Positions 7,459-15,107 of a stretch of 64,000 nucleotides of DNA are shown one piece after another. Every line of letters begins with the position of its first letter. The stretch's first letter is position 1. The notes under the pieces are model-generated. The model was not told the origin of the DNA, made no database searches, and was given only the letters and a program-made list of their open reading frames with translations. The stretch comes from Gammaproteobacteria bacterium (GTDB taxonomy: Bacteria; Pseudomonadota; Gammaproteobacteria; Pseudomonadales; Azotimanducaceae), in NCBI GenBank assembly GCA_021773565.1, contig JAJFJZ010000016.1, forward strand, positions 1 to 64,000, read 5' to 3'. The position numbers were made by a program, and so were the translations under genes.

Positions 7459-9468
7459 ATGGTTAGAAGACTTCTAAAACTATGCACTTTCGCTATTCCA
7501 ATTTTATGCTTGGGCTGTGCATCTTATCGACCCAGTGATCAATGTTCGCAGCCGAATGATGGCTACTACTTCAATGAGATCAACTCTGACATTCGAGTTT
7601 GGGCTGTGGATTTTTCATATGATGGCTCGGTCCGAAATCGGAATTGTATGAATCTCGTTTTTGAAGCACTTGAGTTTGATTTCAAGCAACCACTACCTCC
7701 TGCGATTTTCGTATTTGTTCATGGATGGAAACATTCATCGAACAGGAATGACTCCAATTATATAAACTTTGTTGAATCGCTACGTACCGCAGATACGCTG
7801 TTACCAGGCCGAGATGTCGTTGGTGTGTATGTTGGTTGGCGCGCGAAGTCAATTATGCCTGGATGGCTACAGAATCTAAGTTTCTGGAATAGCACAGAGT
7901 CTGCGCAAAGAGCGGGAAGTGGGGGTGTTACAGAATTGATTCTCCTTCTTGATAGACTAAGTAAGTGCGGGAGCATTTCAGGCCAATGTGATCACTCCAT
8001 GGAACACAGTCCATTGGCAATTATCGGTCATAGTCTTGGTGCAACCGTATTACTGGAAGCAATTAATGAAGTACTATTGGATCGGCTCCTGCGCGCAAGT
8101 CCAGGTTTGGAGGAATCTACAACCAATCCGCTTGGACATGGGGTTTTCTTACTCAACCCAGCTGTAGACGCGTTGCATATACTCGAAATTAAAGAAGCGG
8201 TAAACAATAAATCCTTTTCTCAAGACGACCTTCCAATCCTGCACATATTGAGTAGCGAAGCAGATAAAGCCACCATATCACTATATCCATTGGCGCGTAG
8301 TGTAGGAAACATGTTTTCCCCAGAGGAAACTCTGGTGACGTCATTCGGTACAATTTCTGAATCCACCATACGCAACACTACAATCGGCAATTTCCCTGCG
8401 TATTGGACTCATACTACAAAAAGGAACCGGTTCGGCAGACAAACAATTTGCTCTGTTGAATCTGATATTCGATATTCTGACATATGGCAGCCATTTATTG
8501 GCCTCGATGGAGTTCCTTATGTTGTAGAGCCAGGTGCTTTAGAATTCAAATATAGACAGCCATATGGATGTGGAATCGATTATGAATTTGATCTTGGCTT
8601 AGTGGAGATACCGATAGACGATTTTGATATTGAATCTTACATGGATGAAGATTATGTTCCCTACGGAATAATGTCAGACGGAGCAATGACAATAGGGCGG
8701 AATGATCCCGTTCGAGTAATTCATACTGACTCAGAGTTCATCTCGTCTCACAATGATATTTTTAATCCTCAAGTATTGGCTTACATTGCCACCACTCTTA
8801 TGCACTACGGAATTTCCAAGCTAAATTTGGCAGGACCGAAAGAGTGTTACGAAAACAGCACTTATAACTTACAAAAATGTCTTTCATACTATCTCAATGA
8901 AATCACACCTGCTTCTCCAAATCCTTGGATTAACATGCTACACAAAGAGACGGTCCATGTAGGAATTACACTTTCTCAATTTCGAGAACTACCCTATCCA
9001 TACCCGCAGGTCGAGAGTGTTCCTACACTGCTATGCGCCGACAATTTAGGTGCAACTCCAGAGGATCTCGAACTCACGAAAACAGTTTCGGATATAGGTG
9101 AAGCAAAAGTGATCACGTGTACATATGAATCGAAATCTGGGCTGGGGGAACACTATCTTCGAGAGCCAAGGCTACTCTTAGGTGGAGAATTTTACACTGA
9201 GTACCAATTCTATGTAGATAACAAACAAGAAGACCCTTCTTTAGTTCGTATCACCGAAACAGTAACCCTACCGCCAGATACATTCATGGGTTTCTTTGAA
9301 GCATTCATAGGAATTTATGGCGAATATACTGGGGTTGAACGGTTAGAACCAATTAATAAGGTGATTTCCGATCAAATAATTTGGAACGATAATGCGTTGA
9401 CAAAAACCACGATACATAGATTTAGCGACAAGCCGGAACAGCTGAAAATAGTTCACGAACTCAAATAA
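7459..9468 (+). CDS. Large lipoprotein with alpha/beta-hydrolase (lipase-like) domain
   Basis: The product is 669 residues. A lipoprotein signal ends in the lipobox LGCA (Cys near residue 20). The N-terminal third is an alpha/beta hydrolase: FVFVHGWKHSSNRND with the oxyanion HG, then LAIIGHSLGATVLLEA, where GHSLG is the nucleophile elbow with Ser. The remaining 350 or so residues are acidic, contain several Cys, and match nothing I recognise. The HG(W) start and GHSLG fit the DUF900/alpha-beta lipase-like group. It is probably anchored to the envelope and hydrolyses an ester or lipid. As the outermost cargo gene of the island it is the only long one on the plus strand and looks rich in A+T. 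Confidence 0.75.
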   Translation: MVRRLLKLCTFAIPILCLGCASYRPSDQCSQPNDGYYFNEINSDIRVWAVDFSYDGSVRNRNCMNLVFEALEFDFKQPLPPAIFVFVHGWKHSSNRNDSNYINFVESLRTADTLLPGRDVVGVYVGWRAKSIMPGWLQNLSFWNSTESAQRAGSGGVTELILLLDRLSKCGSISGQCDHSMEHSPLAIIGHSLGATVLLEAINEVLLDRLLRASPGLEESTTNPLGHGVFLLNPAVDALHILEIKEAVNNKSFSQDDLPILHILSSEADKATISLYPLARSVGNMFSPEETLVTSFGTISESTIRNTTIGNFPAYWTHTTKRNRFGRQTICSVESDIRYSDIWQPFIGLDGVPYVVEPGALEFKYRQPYGCGIDYEFDLGLVEIPIDDFDIESYMDEDYVPYGIMSDGAMTIGRNDPVRVIHTDSEFISSHNDIFNPQVLAYIATTLMHYGISKLNLAGPKECYENSTYNLQKCLSYYLNEITPASPNPWINMLHKETVHVGITLSQFRELPYPYPQVESVPTLLCADNLGATPEDLELTKTVSDIGEAKVITCTYESKSGLGEHYLREPRLLLGGEFYTEYQFYVDNKQEDPSLVRITETVTLPPDTFMGFFEAFIGIYGEYTGVERLEPINKVISDQIIWNDNALTKTTIHRFSDKPEQLKIVHELK

Positions 9469-9533
9469 TTACCGGTTAACTTTGTTTTCTTCCTGTTTGT
9501 ACAGGATTAACAGGTTAGGTCTGCATTACACTC

Positions 9534-9574
9534 GGGGCTGAAACTGGATTCGAACCGTTTGCACGGAGTTACAG
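9534..9574 (-). other. Degenerate tRNA-Cys 3'-half fragment (relict attachment site)
   Basis: On the minus strand this reads like the last 40 or so bases of the tRNA-Cys at 16273, with a recognisable T-loop (GGTTCGAATCC) and the shared block ACTCCGTG, but with scattered differences and a lost CCA end. The 5' half of the tRNA is absent. It fits a decayed att site inside the composite island. Confidence 0.6.
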
Positions 9575-9616
9575 AGGGGCAACTCATTGAGGGTTCGAAT
9601 CTCTCCCTCTCCGCCA
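9575..9616 (+). other. tRNA-Ser 3'-end fragment
   Basis: The stretch ends with a tRNA-Ser-like T-arm (GAGGGTTCGAATCTCTC), the acceptor 3' strand CCTCTCC, a discriminator G and CCA. Before it is only the 3' side of a serine-type variable arm. No 5' half exists upstream, where a tRNA-Cys fragment abuts in the opposite orientation. It is likely a relict attachment site from an insertion at a serine tRNA. Confidence 0.6.
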
Positions 9617-9735
9617 ATAATAATTTTAACCGATTGATATAAATAGAATTAATATAAGTTTTTGAGCTATTTTTTCATCAACCTACTAATAAACCTTTCA
9701 TTGTATAACCAATACAATCCGCATCTATGGCAGAT

Positions 9736-11604
9736 TTATTGCAACCACGAAGATTTTTTGTTCACAGCCTTCTCAGTTAGAAAATTCTCAATATAGGCTT
9801 CTGCATCGCGTTGCTTAAGAAGTGTCTTTCTTTTTAGATAACGATTCAAATCTCGTATATCTATTTCATACATTTTACCAATATGGATAAGTAGCTTGTT
9901 CACTATGCCCTTAATATCACGCACAACTGTAGCAACTGGTGCTTGAATATCTGATGAACTGAGAAGCTTGAGTGGAGTCTCCCTGATTCTGATAACTTTC
10001 CAGCCAGCATCAGAAAGGAGAGTCGTTTTTATAATATCGGTATCCACCTTATCTCTGTGCCAATACTCTCCATCGAATTCGATCAGGAGATTGAAATTCC
10101 GTACGACAATATCAACATCGAATATCTTGCCATTGATGTCAATTTTGTGCTCTTCAAGATCAAAATCAAAGAAAGCTGTTAATTCTACAGCAATGTACAT
10201 CTCTATCTTCGATCTTGGAAGTACAAGGCAAAATGGACAGCCCGTTTCATTTGTTGTTCTGTTTACGCACTGCGCTTCCCACTCGTGCTCTACAGCTTGT
10301 GGACATTGCCACCAGTGCTTCACATGCGACCCGGCTACAACCTGATCTGGCATGAGATCACCATTCTTCGTCGGATGCCATTGAGCAGCAATATTCGGGA
10401 AAAGATTCTCCAATGAATTAGTAACTGAAACTTTGTAACCTGCACAAAAGGGGCAACCTGCCTTCCTTTTCCCTGTACGAAGAGTGACGGATGCTTTCCA
10501 TTTGTGGTCCGGTCCTTGCGGACATGTCCACCAGTACTTGACAGGTGTCCCAGCAACAATCTCATCTGGAGAGAGATCACCGTTCAGCGTGGAATCCCAT
10601 TCAGCAGCAAGAACCGGAAACAATTTACCTAAAGAATTCGTATATGAAACTTTTTTACCGTCGCAAAATGGACAACCTGAACGTCTTTTTCCGGTGCGGC
10701 TATCTGCAGTAGCCTCCCACTCATGGTCCAGCCCCCTCGGACACAGCCACCAGTATTTCTTGTTCGACCCAGCTATAACCTCGCTCCGCACAAGTGTCTT
10801 ATTCTTTATAGGATGCCATTCGGCAGCGACCTCCTTGTGCAGGCTTTCGAGGGAGTTCGTAACTGAAACTTTGTGACCTGCACAGTATGGACAACCTGTG
10901 CGACTTTTTCCGGTACGGCTATCCGAACTGGCTTCCCAATTGTGGTCAGGTCCCTTCAAACACGCCCACCAATGCTTTTTGTCAGATCCTGCTACCACCT
11001 GATCCGGCGTGAGGTCACCATTCTTCGTTGGATGCCATTCGGCAGCAACATTCGGATGCAAATTTTTTAGAGAGTTTGTAACCGAAACTTTCTGTCCTGC
11101 GCAGCACGGACAGCCCGCATTCAGTCGCGTACGGTTACCCACAACCGCTTCCCACTCGTGGTCTGGTCCCTGCGGACATTTCCACCAAAATTTCTTTTTT
11201 GATCCCCAAACGACGTCGCTTGGCAGCCAATCGTTATTCAATGTGGGGTGCCATTCGGCAGCAACTTTAGGGTGCTGTTTTTCCAGAGAGTTTGTGACTG
11301 AAACTTTCTGGCCTGCACAAAATGGGCATCCTTTTAACTTCTTGCCTCCGGTCCGACCGTTTGGAGAAGTCGTCCATTGATGGTCTGGTCCATGTAGACA
11401 CTCCCACCAATATTTAGTATGAGATCCGGCAGCGACCTGGTTCGGCAGAATGGTACCGTTTTTCGTCCGATGCCATTGGTCGGCAATTGCGGGATAATCA
11501 GCAACAGTCTTTTTTCTCGTCATTTGCGTAAGTTCTTTAAAAAAGAGTTCACGAACTTTATGGTCGTATGATATACGATCCTTTAATGAAGAGCCCAAAT
11601 ACAC
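9736..11604 (-). CDS. Six-repeat zinc-ribbon protein with C-terminal Vsr/PD-(D/E)XK-like nuclease
   Basis: In this 622-residue protein, six tandem units of about 72 residues fill roughly positions 30-480. Each has the pattern AAEWHPTKNGD, then W-W-x-C, PDHxW, R-T-G and GCPFCAG, which is the DUF4379-type treble-clef/zinc-ribbon with a Cys-His-Cys-Cys zinc site. The last 150 residues hold a restriction-like core: KIFDVDIVV, LLIEFDGEYWH and GWKVIRIRE, as in Vsr and related endonucleases. Zinc modules probably recognise nucleic acid and position the nuclease. It follows the SEC-C gene by 42 bases and is likely co-transcribed. The start is uncertain: GTG at 11604 or ATG at 11523. Confidence 0.82.
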   Translation of the reverse strand: MYLGSSLKDRISYDHKVRELFFKELTQMTRKKTVADYPAIADQWHRTKNGTILPNQVAAGSHTKYWWECLHGPDHQWTTSPNGRTGGKKLKGCPFCAGQKVSVTNSLEKQHPKVAAEWHPTLNNDWLPSDVVWGSKKKFWWKCPQGPDHEWEAVVGNRTRLNAGCPCCAGQKVSVTNSLKNLHPNVAAEWHPTKNGDLTPDQVVAGSDKKHWWACLKGPDHNWEASSDSRTGKSRTGCPYCAGHKVSVTNSLESLHKEVAAEWHPIKNKTLVRSEVIAGSNKKYWWLCPRGLDHEWEATADSRTGKRRSGCPFCDGKKVSYTNSLGKLFPVLAAEWDSTLNGDLSPDEIVAGTPVKYWWTCPQGPDHKWKASVTLRTGKRKAGCPFCAGYKVSVTNSLENLFPNIAAQWHPTKNGDLMPDQVVAGSHVKHWWQCPQAVEHEWEAQCVNRTTNETGCPFCLVLPRSKIEMYIAVELTAFFDFDLEEHKIDINGKIFDVDIVVRNFNLLIEFDGEYWHRDKVDTDIIKTTLLSDAGWKVIRIRETPLKLLSSSDIQAPVATVVRDIKGIVNKLLIHIGKMYEIDIRDLNRYLKRKTLLKQRDAEAYIENFLTEKAVNKKSSWLQ

Positions 11605-11646
11605 CTCTGATCAATTATAGATACTGGTTAACAAACAGAGATGGGG

Positions 11647-12807
11647 CTATAAATCGAATTCTTGTAAAACAGCACACCCTGTATTCAATGGAGTTAGTTC
11701 TACGAGAGTAGAAGGCTTTCGTTCGCTCCCCGGCCCGCCTCCGCCACTGCGAAAACGATCATACAGTTGTTTGATAATTGTCGGGGAAATCGAATTCCAC
11801 CAACTTGGTTTTATGTACGTGTTTTCTATGTATTCGCACGCAATACACATAGCTGCATTAGCTTTCATTCCATCGGGAAGTTTTTTAAATGCAGCAACGA
11901 ATTGTTGTGCCGGTCCATCTGGGTCTCCTATCCACCCAAGTATGCAGAGAGATCGGCTCATTAATGTAGTCAGGTTGAAGGAAACGTGTTCATATCTTTC
12001 TCCTTGAAATCCAATCGATTGGAGTACTTGTCCTTCAAAGTCATAGTCTGGGAAAAATGCGCCACTCGATACAATCGGAAGAATCGTATCAAACCTAACA
12101 CCATAGTATGAAAAGTCGGAATAGTTTTTCTGCAAAAATGCAGAATCATATTCTGACTTCCAATAGTCAATATCTACCTTACCGCGATCAATTGCACACC
12201 TTGAAATATGTAACATCTGCTGCATCTTGCATTGCTCTGTGAATGGGAGACCTTTGTCAAAATTTCTCGTGACTTCAAAACCTCGAATAACTGTTTCTCT
12301 ATTAAATACCTCCAAAGCTATTGCTCGAAAAGAGAACAAAAAGGCCGCATTCTGATCGACCAAATCAGATGTTTCTATAGATTTAAAAAGTTGGTCATCA
12401 TGAACGTTGCAGAATCCCATAAATGTAGAAGCTTTATTCACGCCCAACAGTTGTGCTGTCAGTACTCCCTTGTTCTTAATAAGCTCTTCGAACCCCCTCT
12501 TAGGTGATATTACGTGGCCGTTTTCTGCTACCGCAGACAATCCTCGACTTTTCTTTTGTATTGTGTGTGCTTTGATTATTTCGGGACCACATGTATTCCC
12601 AGCATTAGGATGCAAACAATATCCCTTAACGAATTCGCATCGCATATCTGTCAACAACTTGAATTTTGATTCAGGTTTCTGCGACTCTCTGTCCTTATGA
12701 CATTTTTTCCACTTCTTTCCAGAACCACACCAACACGGCAGATTTGGAGGCATCTTTTCCCGTGGTGCAAGAGGTATCGGCAAAATTAGTTCTCTATCAG
12801 ACTGCAT
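11647..12807 (-). CDS. SEC-C motif protein with HNH-like treble-clef segment
   Basis: From the ATG at 12807 (AGGA eight bases upstream) the product is 386 residues. Near residues 24-37 is a SEC-C zinc motif, PCWCGSGKKWKKCH. It is followed by a second Cys/His cluster, CEFVKGYCLHPNA, then IKAHTIQKK, then FCNVHDDQLF, which resembles the HNH/treble-clef core found in some mobile-element proteins. The rest is helical and unrecognised. It precedes the zinc-ribbon nuclease on the same strand. The pair may act together on nucleic acid, possibly in defence; that is inference from island context and domains. Confidence 0.7.
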   Translation of the reverse strand: MQSDRELILPIPLAPREKMPPNLPCWCGSGKKWKKCHKDRESQKPESKFKLLTDMRCEFVKGYCLHPNAGNTCGPEIIKAHTIQKKSRGLSAVAENGHVISPKRGFEELIKNKGVLTAQLLGVNKASTFMGFCNVHDDQLFKSIETSDLVDQNAAFLFSFRAIALEVFNRETVIRGFEVTRNFDKGLPFTEQCKMQQMLHISRCAIDRGKVDIDYWKSEYDSAFLQKNYSDFSYYGVRFDTILPIVSSGAFFPDYDFEGQVLQSIGFQGERYEHVSFNLTTLMSRSLCILGWIGDPDGPAQQFVAAFKKLPDGMKANAAMCIACEYIENTYIKPSWWNSISPTIIKQLYDRFRSGGGGPGSERKPSTLVELTPLNTGCAVLQEFDL

Positions 12808-13191
12808 TCCAGAGTCCTTATTTTTATTGGGACCTCTATGCAAGTTACCAAATCCGTCTGAGCTCTTCTACCTACAAGTAATCCACGACATACCAAGCAA
12901 CTTGAATATTGCGAAACGAAACAAGACTCAAGAAATTTTGCAAAATAAAATAGCCAAATACCGAGCCCGCGAATTACCCGCTATCGTTAGACATCAGAAG
13001 GACCCACGGACCAGATAGCAATGAACGCAGAACCGCAGGCAAGGTATTACACGTTCTGATTGAGAAAGTGATGGCATGGCCCCTCTTGCATAGATTGATT
13101 GCTGGGGTTCATCGAGGGCGGTCATATCGGGTAAGAAATTTAAAACTCTTAGCGTGTTCGCCAGCAGCACTAATCTTCGTCCCAATACCAG
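12808..13191. other. Non-coding stretch in island
   Basis: I see no convincing gene here. Short open frames on both strands lack ribosome-binding sites and protein-like composition. It probably carries the promoter for the SEC-C/nuclease pair on the minus strand. Confidence 0.4.
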
Positions 13192-13368
13192 TTACCATAC
13201 TCGTGCTGCTTTCTCCATTGTGGCTAAAACTTCCAGTGTTGCTGCCTCTTTGACTAACTGATTCATTATCTTGTAACCCAAAACCGTTTGTTCACGTGAA
13301 TCCGTTGTTTCCTTAGCTATCTGGTTGAACAAAGCGTTGATCCAATATTTATGTTTTATACTCGTCAT
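13192..13368 (-). CDS. Small helical protein of the island, function unknown
   Basis: A 58-residue product starts at the ATG at 13368, preceded by GAGG at good spacing (GAGGAAAAAAAGC before ATG). This makes the start more convincing than the GTG 15 bases upstream. It is rich in Lys, Glu, Ala and Leu and probably folds as two helices (WINALFNQIAKETTDSREQ, then QLVKEAATLEVLATMEKAA). It follows the replication-type gene and iterons on the same strand. A regulator, antitoxin or accessory replication factor are all possible; nothing in the sequence decides. Confidence 0.5.
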   Translation of the reverse strand: MTSIKHKYWINALFNQIAKETTDSREQTVLGYKIMNQLVKEAATLEVLATMEKAARVW

Positions 13369-13533
13369 GCTTTTTTTCCTCACTAAAATAGTTGTGTTTG
13401 TTATTCAAAGGTTATTACTGGAAGCATGTACCTGGGCTGCGCTTGCCTTTTTAAATGGCTACGCAGCCCAGTCCCTGCATTACGAAGTTGAGAAGACGAA
13501 CCACTGCCTATGGTATATTTATATAAAGGTGTC

Positions 13534-13668
13534 CAGATTCTGGTACTGAAGGATTCCCAAAATAGGCTATTCAGTACCATATTCTGGTACTGAGACGTCA
13601 CGTGCCCACCTTCACAGGCCCATATTCTGTTACTGAATTTGTTTTGAGTACCAGATTCTGTACCGATG
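13534..13668 (+). repeat. Four helically phased 17-bp iterons (candidate replication origin)
   Basis: Related 17-mers occur at 13534 (CAGATTCTGGTACTGAA), 13578 (one base less clear at the end), 13621 and, diverged, 13652. Start-to-start distances are 44, 43 and 31 bases, close to 4, 4 and 3 helical turns. The second copy is part of a palindrome, CAGTACCA/TGGTACTG (13572-13592). The last copies overlap the 3' end of the adjacent HTH gene. Iterons next to a Rep-like gene are typical origin or rep-autoregulation sites. Confidence 0.6.
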
Positions 13669-14059
13669 ATTTTTGTTTCTTCCATAAATTGGGTGCTACA
13701 TTTGTTGGCTTAAATTCTATTGTGTTCTTGGTTTCGTCGATAGATTGCCAAGTGATTGCATAGCAGGTTGGTAACTTTGTTAAGCGTCCGTGACGCCTCG
13801 TCACGACAATAAACCCAGAATCTTCGAGTTCTTTGCGAGCTTTGTGCAACGTGGTCTTTGAACGCCAACCACGCGTTTTCATACGCGACCATTCGGCACT
13901 CAAGTCTCCGTTGTTTAAGCCCCTGTACTGTGAGCCGATATCAACTAACAATGCTTGAGCATTGCGACTGAGCGCAAAGTATTCAGGCGAGTTTATTAAC
14001 CGATGAGGTAAGGCCAGGAAACTTCCTGTGCTGCTTTTTTTTGGGTGCCTTCTTGCCAT
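13598..14059 (-). CDS. Helix-turn-helix, replication-initiator-like island protein
   Basis: The 153-residue product from the ATG at 14059 begins MARRHPKKSSTGSFLALPHR. It contains a winged-helix-like region: SPEYFALSRNAQALLVDIG, LSAEWSRMKTRGWRSKTTL, then KARKELEDSGFIVVTRRHG. The pattern SxxTLxKARKELEDxGFI is common in small helix-turn-helix proteins encoded after AlpA in integrative elements and thought to act in replication. Iterons overlap the end of the gene. Its C-terminal tail is low in structure. A longer frame to 14119 exists but its first 20 residues look non-coding. Confidence 0.6.
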   Translation of the reverse strand: MARRHPKKSSTGSFLALPHRLINSPEYFALSRNAQALLVDIGSQYRGLNNGDLSAEWSRMKTRGWRSKTTLHKARKELEDSGFIVVTRRHGRLTKLPTCYAITWQSIDETKNTIEFKPTNVAPNLWKKQKSSVQNLVLKTNSVTEYGPVKVGT

Positions 14060-14298
14060 GATTAAAATGGCACATCGAGAAAACCATCTGGCGTTAGCTC
14101 GAATAGCTTCAGGGCACAAATAATTTCACTTGAACGCCGACTACGCTTTCTTATAAGTCTTCGGCGATAAGATATTGAGGCACTCATAGTAAGCACCCAA
14201 AGCCTAATTTATTGGCTGAGTCGGATAGAAGAGAGTATGATGTTTGACAGGTTCCCGCCTGGTCGATCATACCCGCCCCTCCTTGTGAGGGGTAATCA

Positions 14299-14499
14299 TC
14301 AGGCCGCCTTTTCTCCCTGCAGTATCCACTCCCGCAATTTCGGAATATTTACATACCAGCGATTCTGCTTCTTGATGATAGCTCCACTGGATTCGATACC
14401 GTTAGTATCTCTCTTGAATATCCACCACCGCAATTGATTCTCGTTAGCGATATTGGGATGCGAACGAGCGAAATGTTTTAGAGAGGAAATATCGTCCAT
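14299..14499 (-). CDS. AlpA/excisionase-like small DNA-binding protein
   Basis: A 66-residue protein follows a strong ribosome-binding site (AGGAGAT seven bases before the ATG). Its helix-turn-helix pattern fits the AlpA/MerR-like group: SLKHFARSHPNIANENQLRWW, then IIKKQNRWYVNIPKLREWIL. Such proteins act as recombination directionality factors and as activators of integrase expression. It sits in the position between integrase and replication protein where excisionases are normally found. Downstream (14279-14295) is a G+C-rich hairpin (CCCCTC/GAGGGG) without a T-run. Confidence 0.7.
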   Translation of the reverse strand: MDDISSLKHFARSHPNIANENQLRWWIFKRDTNGIESSGAIIKKQNRWYVNIPKLREWILQGEKAA

Positions 14500-14582
14500 A
14501 GCTGTAATCTCCTGTTGGGTAGAAATGGCAACAGTTGGAGATTATGCGCACTGCAAAAATTTTGATAGCGACACTAAAACAC

Positions 14583-15107
14583 TCAGCCAGTTTTTTTAGT
14601 GTCCAATACTCTTTGGAGTTGTCTATCACTAAGCGGTGCGAAATTCATTTCGCAAAGACATTCATTGACTATATCGAGAAATGCTGAATTTTTGCCCAAG
14701 TCGCGATTCATCCACACTGCAGCACCATGCCCCGTACATTCCTTATATTCCTTAGCTAACTGGCGTATCGCAATATTTCTGATCCAATTCTTGCCCTTCG
14801 ATTTGTGGATTGATGGAATTTGCTCATTCGCAAATGCGGCAGCTATTGCCAGATTGTCCGCTCTACCCTCCAAGTCCAGATAATCGCCCTCTGATGATAG
14901 ATGCCGCAATGAGTTTGCTTGACGCAAGAATCCTAAAGCAGTTTGATTCTGTTGTTTTCTCAAAAGCGAAGATAACCGCGACGCAGTGGATTCAAGCTCT
15001 TTAAGGTATTTTTTTGCACTGTTGTAGTCTTCATGACCCTCCGCTACTATTTTAAGTTGCATAGCAGCCTTACAGATCGATTTAGCTTTCTCCTCGAAGC
15101 TACTCAT
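14583..15107 (-). CDS. Hypothetical island protein coupled to integrase
   Basis: This 174-residue, mainly helical protein starts with ATG at 15107, overlapping the last 8 bases of the integrase gene, so translation is probably coupled. The N-terminal half is coiled-coil-like (KSICKAAMQLKIVAEGHEDY, then YLKELESTASRLSSLLRKQ). The C-terminal half contains IAIRQLAKEYKECTG and ends in a polar tail. No family is recognised. Genes at this position in integrative elements often encode small accessory or control proteins, which is the only hint to its role. Confidence 0.65.
   Translation of the reverse strand: MSSFEEKAKSICKAAMQLKIVAEGHEDYNSAKKYLKELESTASRLSSLLRKQQNQTALGFLRQANSLRHLSSEGDYLDLEGRADNLAIAAAFANEQIPSIHKSKGKNWIRNIAIRQLAKEYKECTGHGAAVWMNRDLGKNSAFLDIVNECLCEMNFAPLSDRQLQRVLDTKKTG

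Noticed and set aside
9736-11604. CRISPR-like or other nucleotide repeat array
   Set aside because: The repeated units are coding (about 216 bases, in frame) and diverged at the DNA level. They are protein modules, not a spacer array.
13325-13549. Plus-strand frame of 74 codons across the promoter and iteron side
   Set aside because: It is hydrophobic at the start, then low in structure. It overlaps a better-supported small minus-strand gene and has no Shine-Dalgarno site.
14279-14295. Terminator after the AlpA-like gene
   Set aside because: The CCCCTC/GAGGGG hairpin is G+C-rich but has no T-run on the minus strand, so intrinsic termination is not supported.
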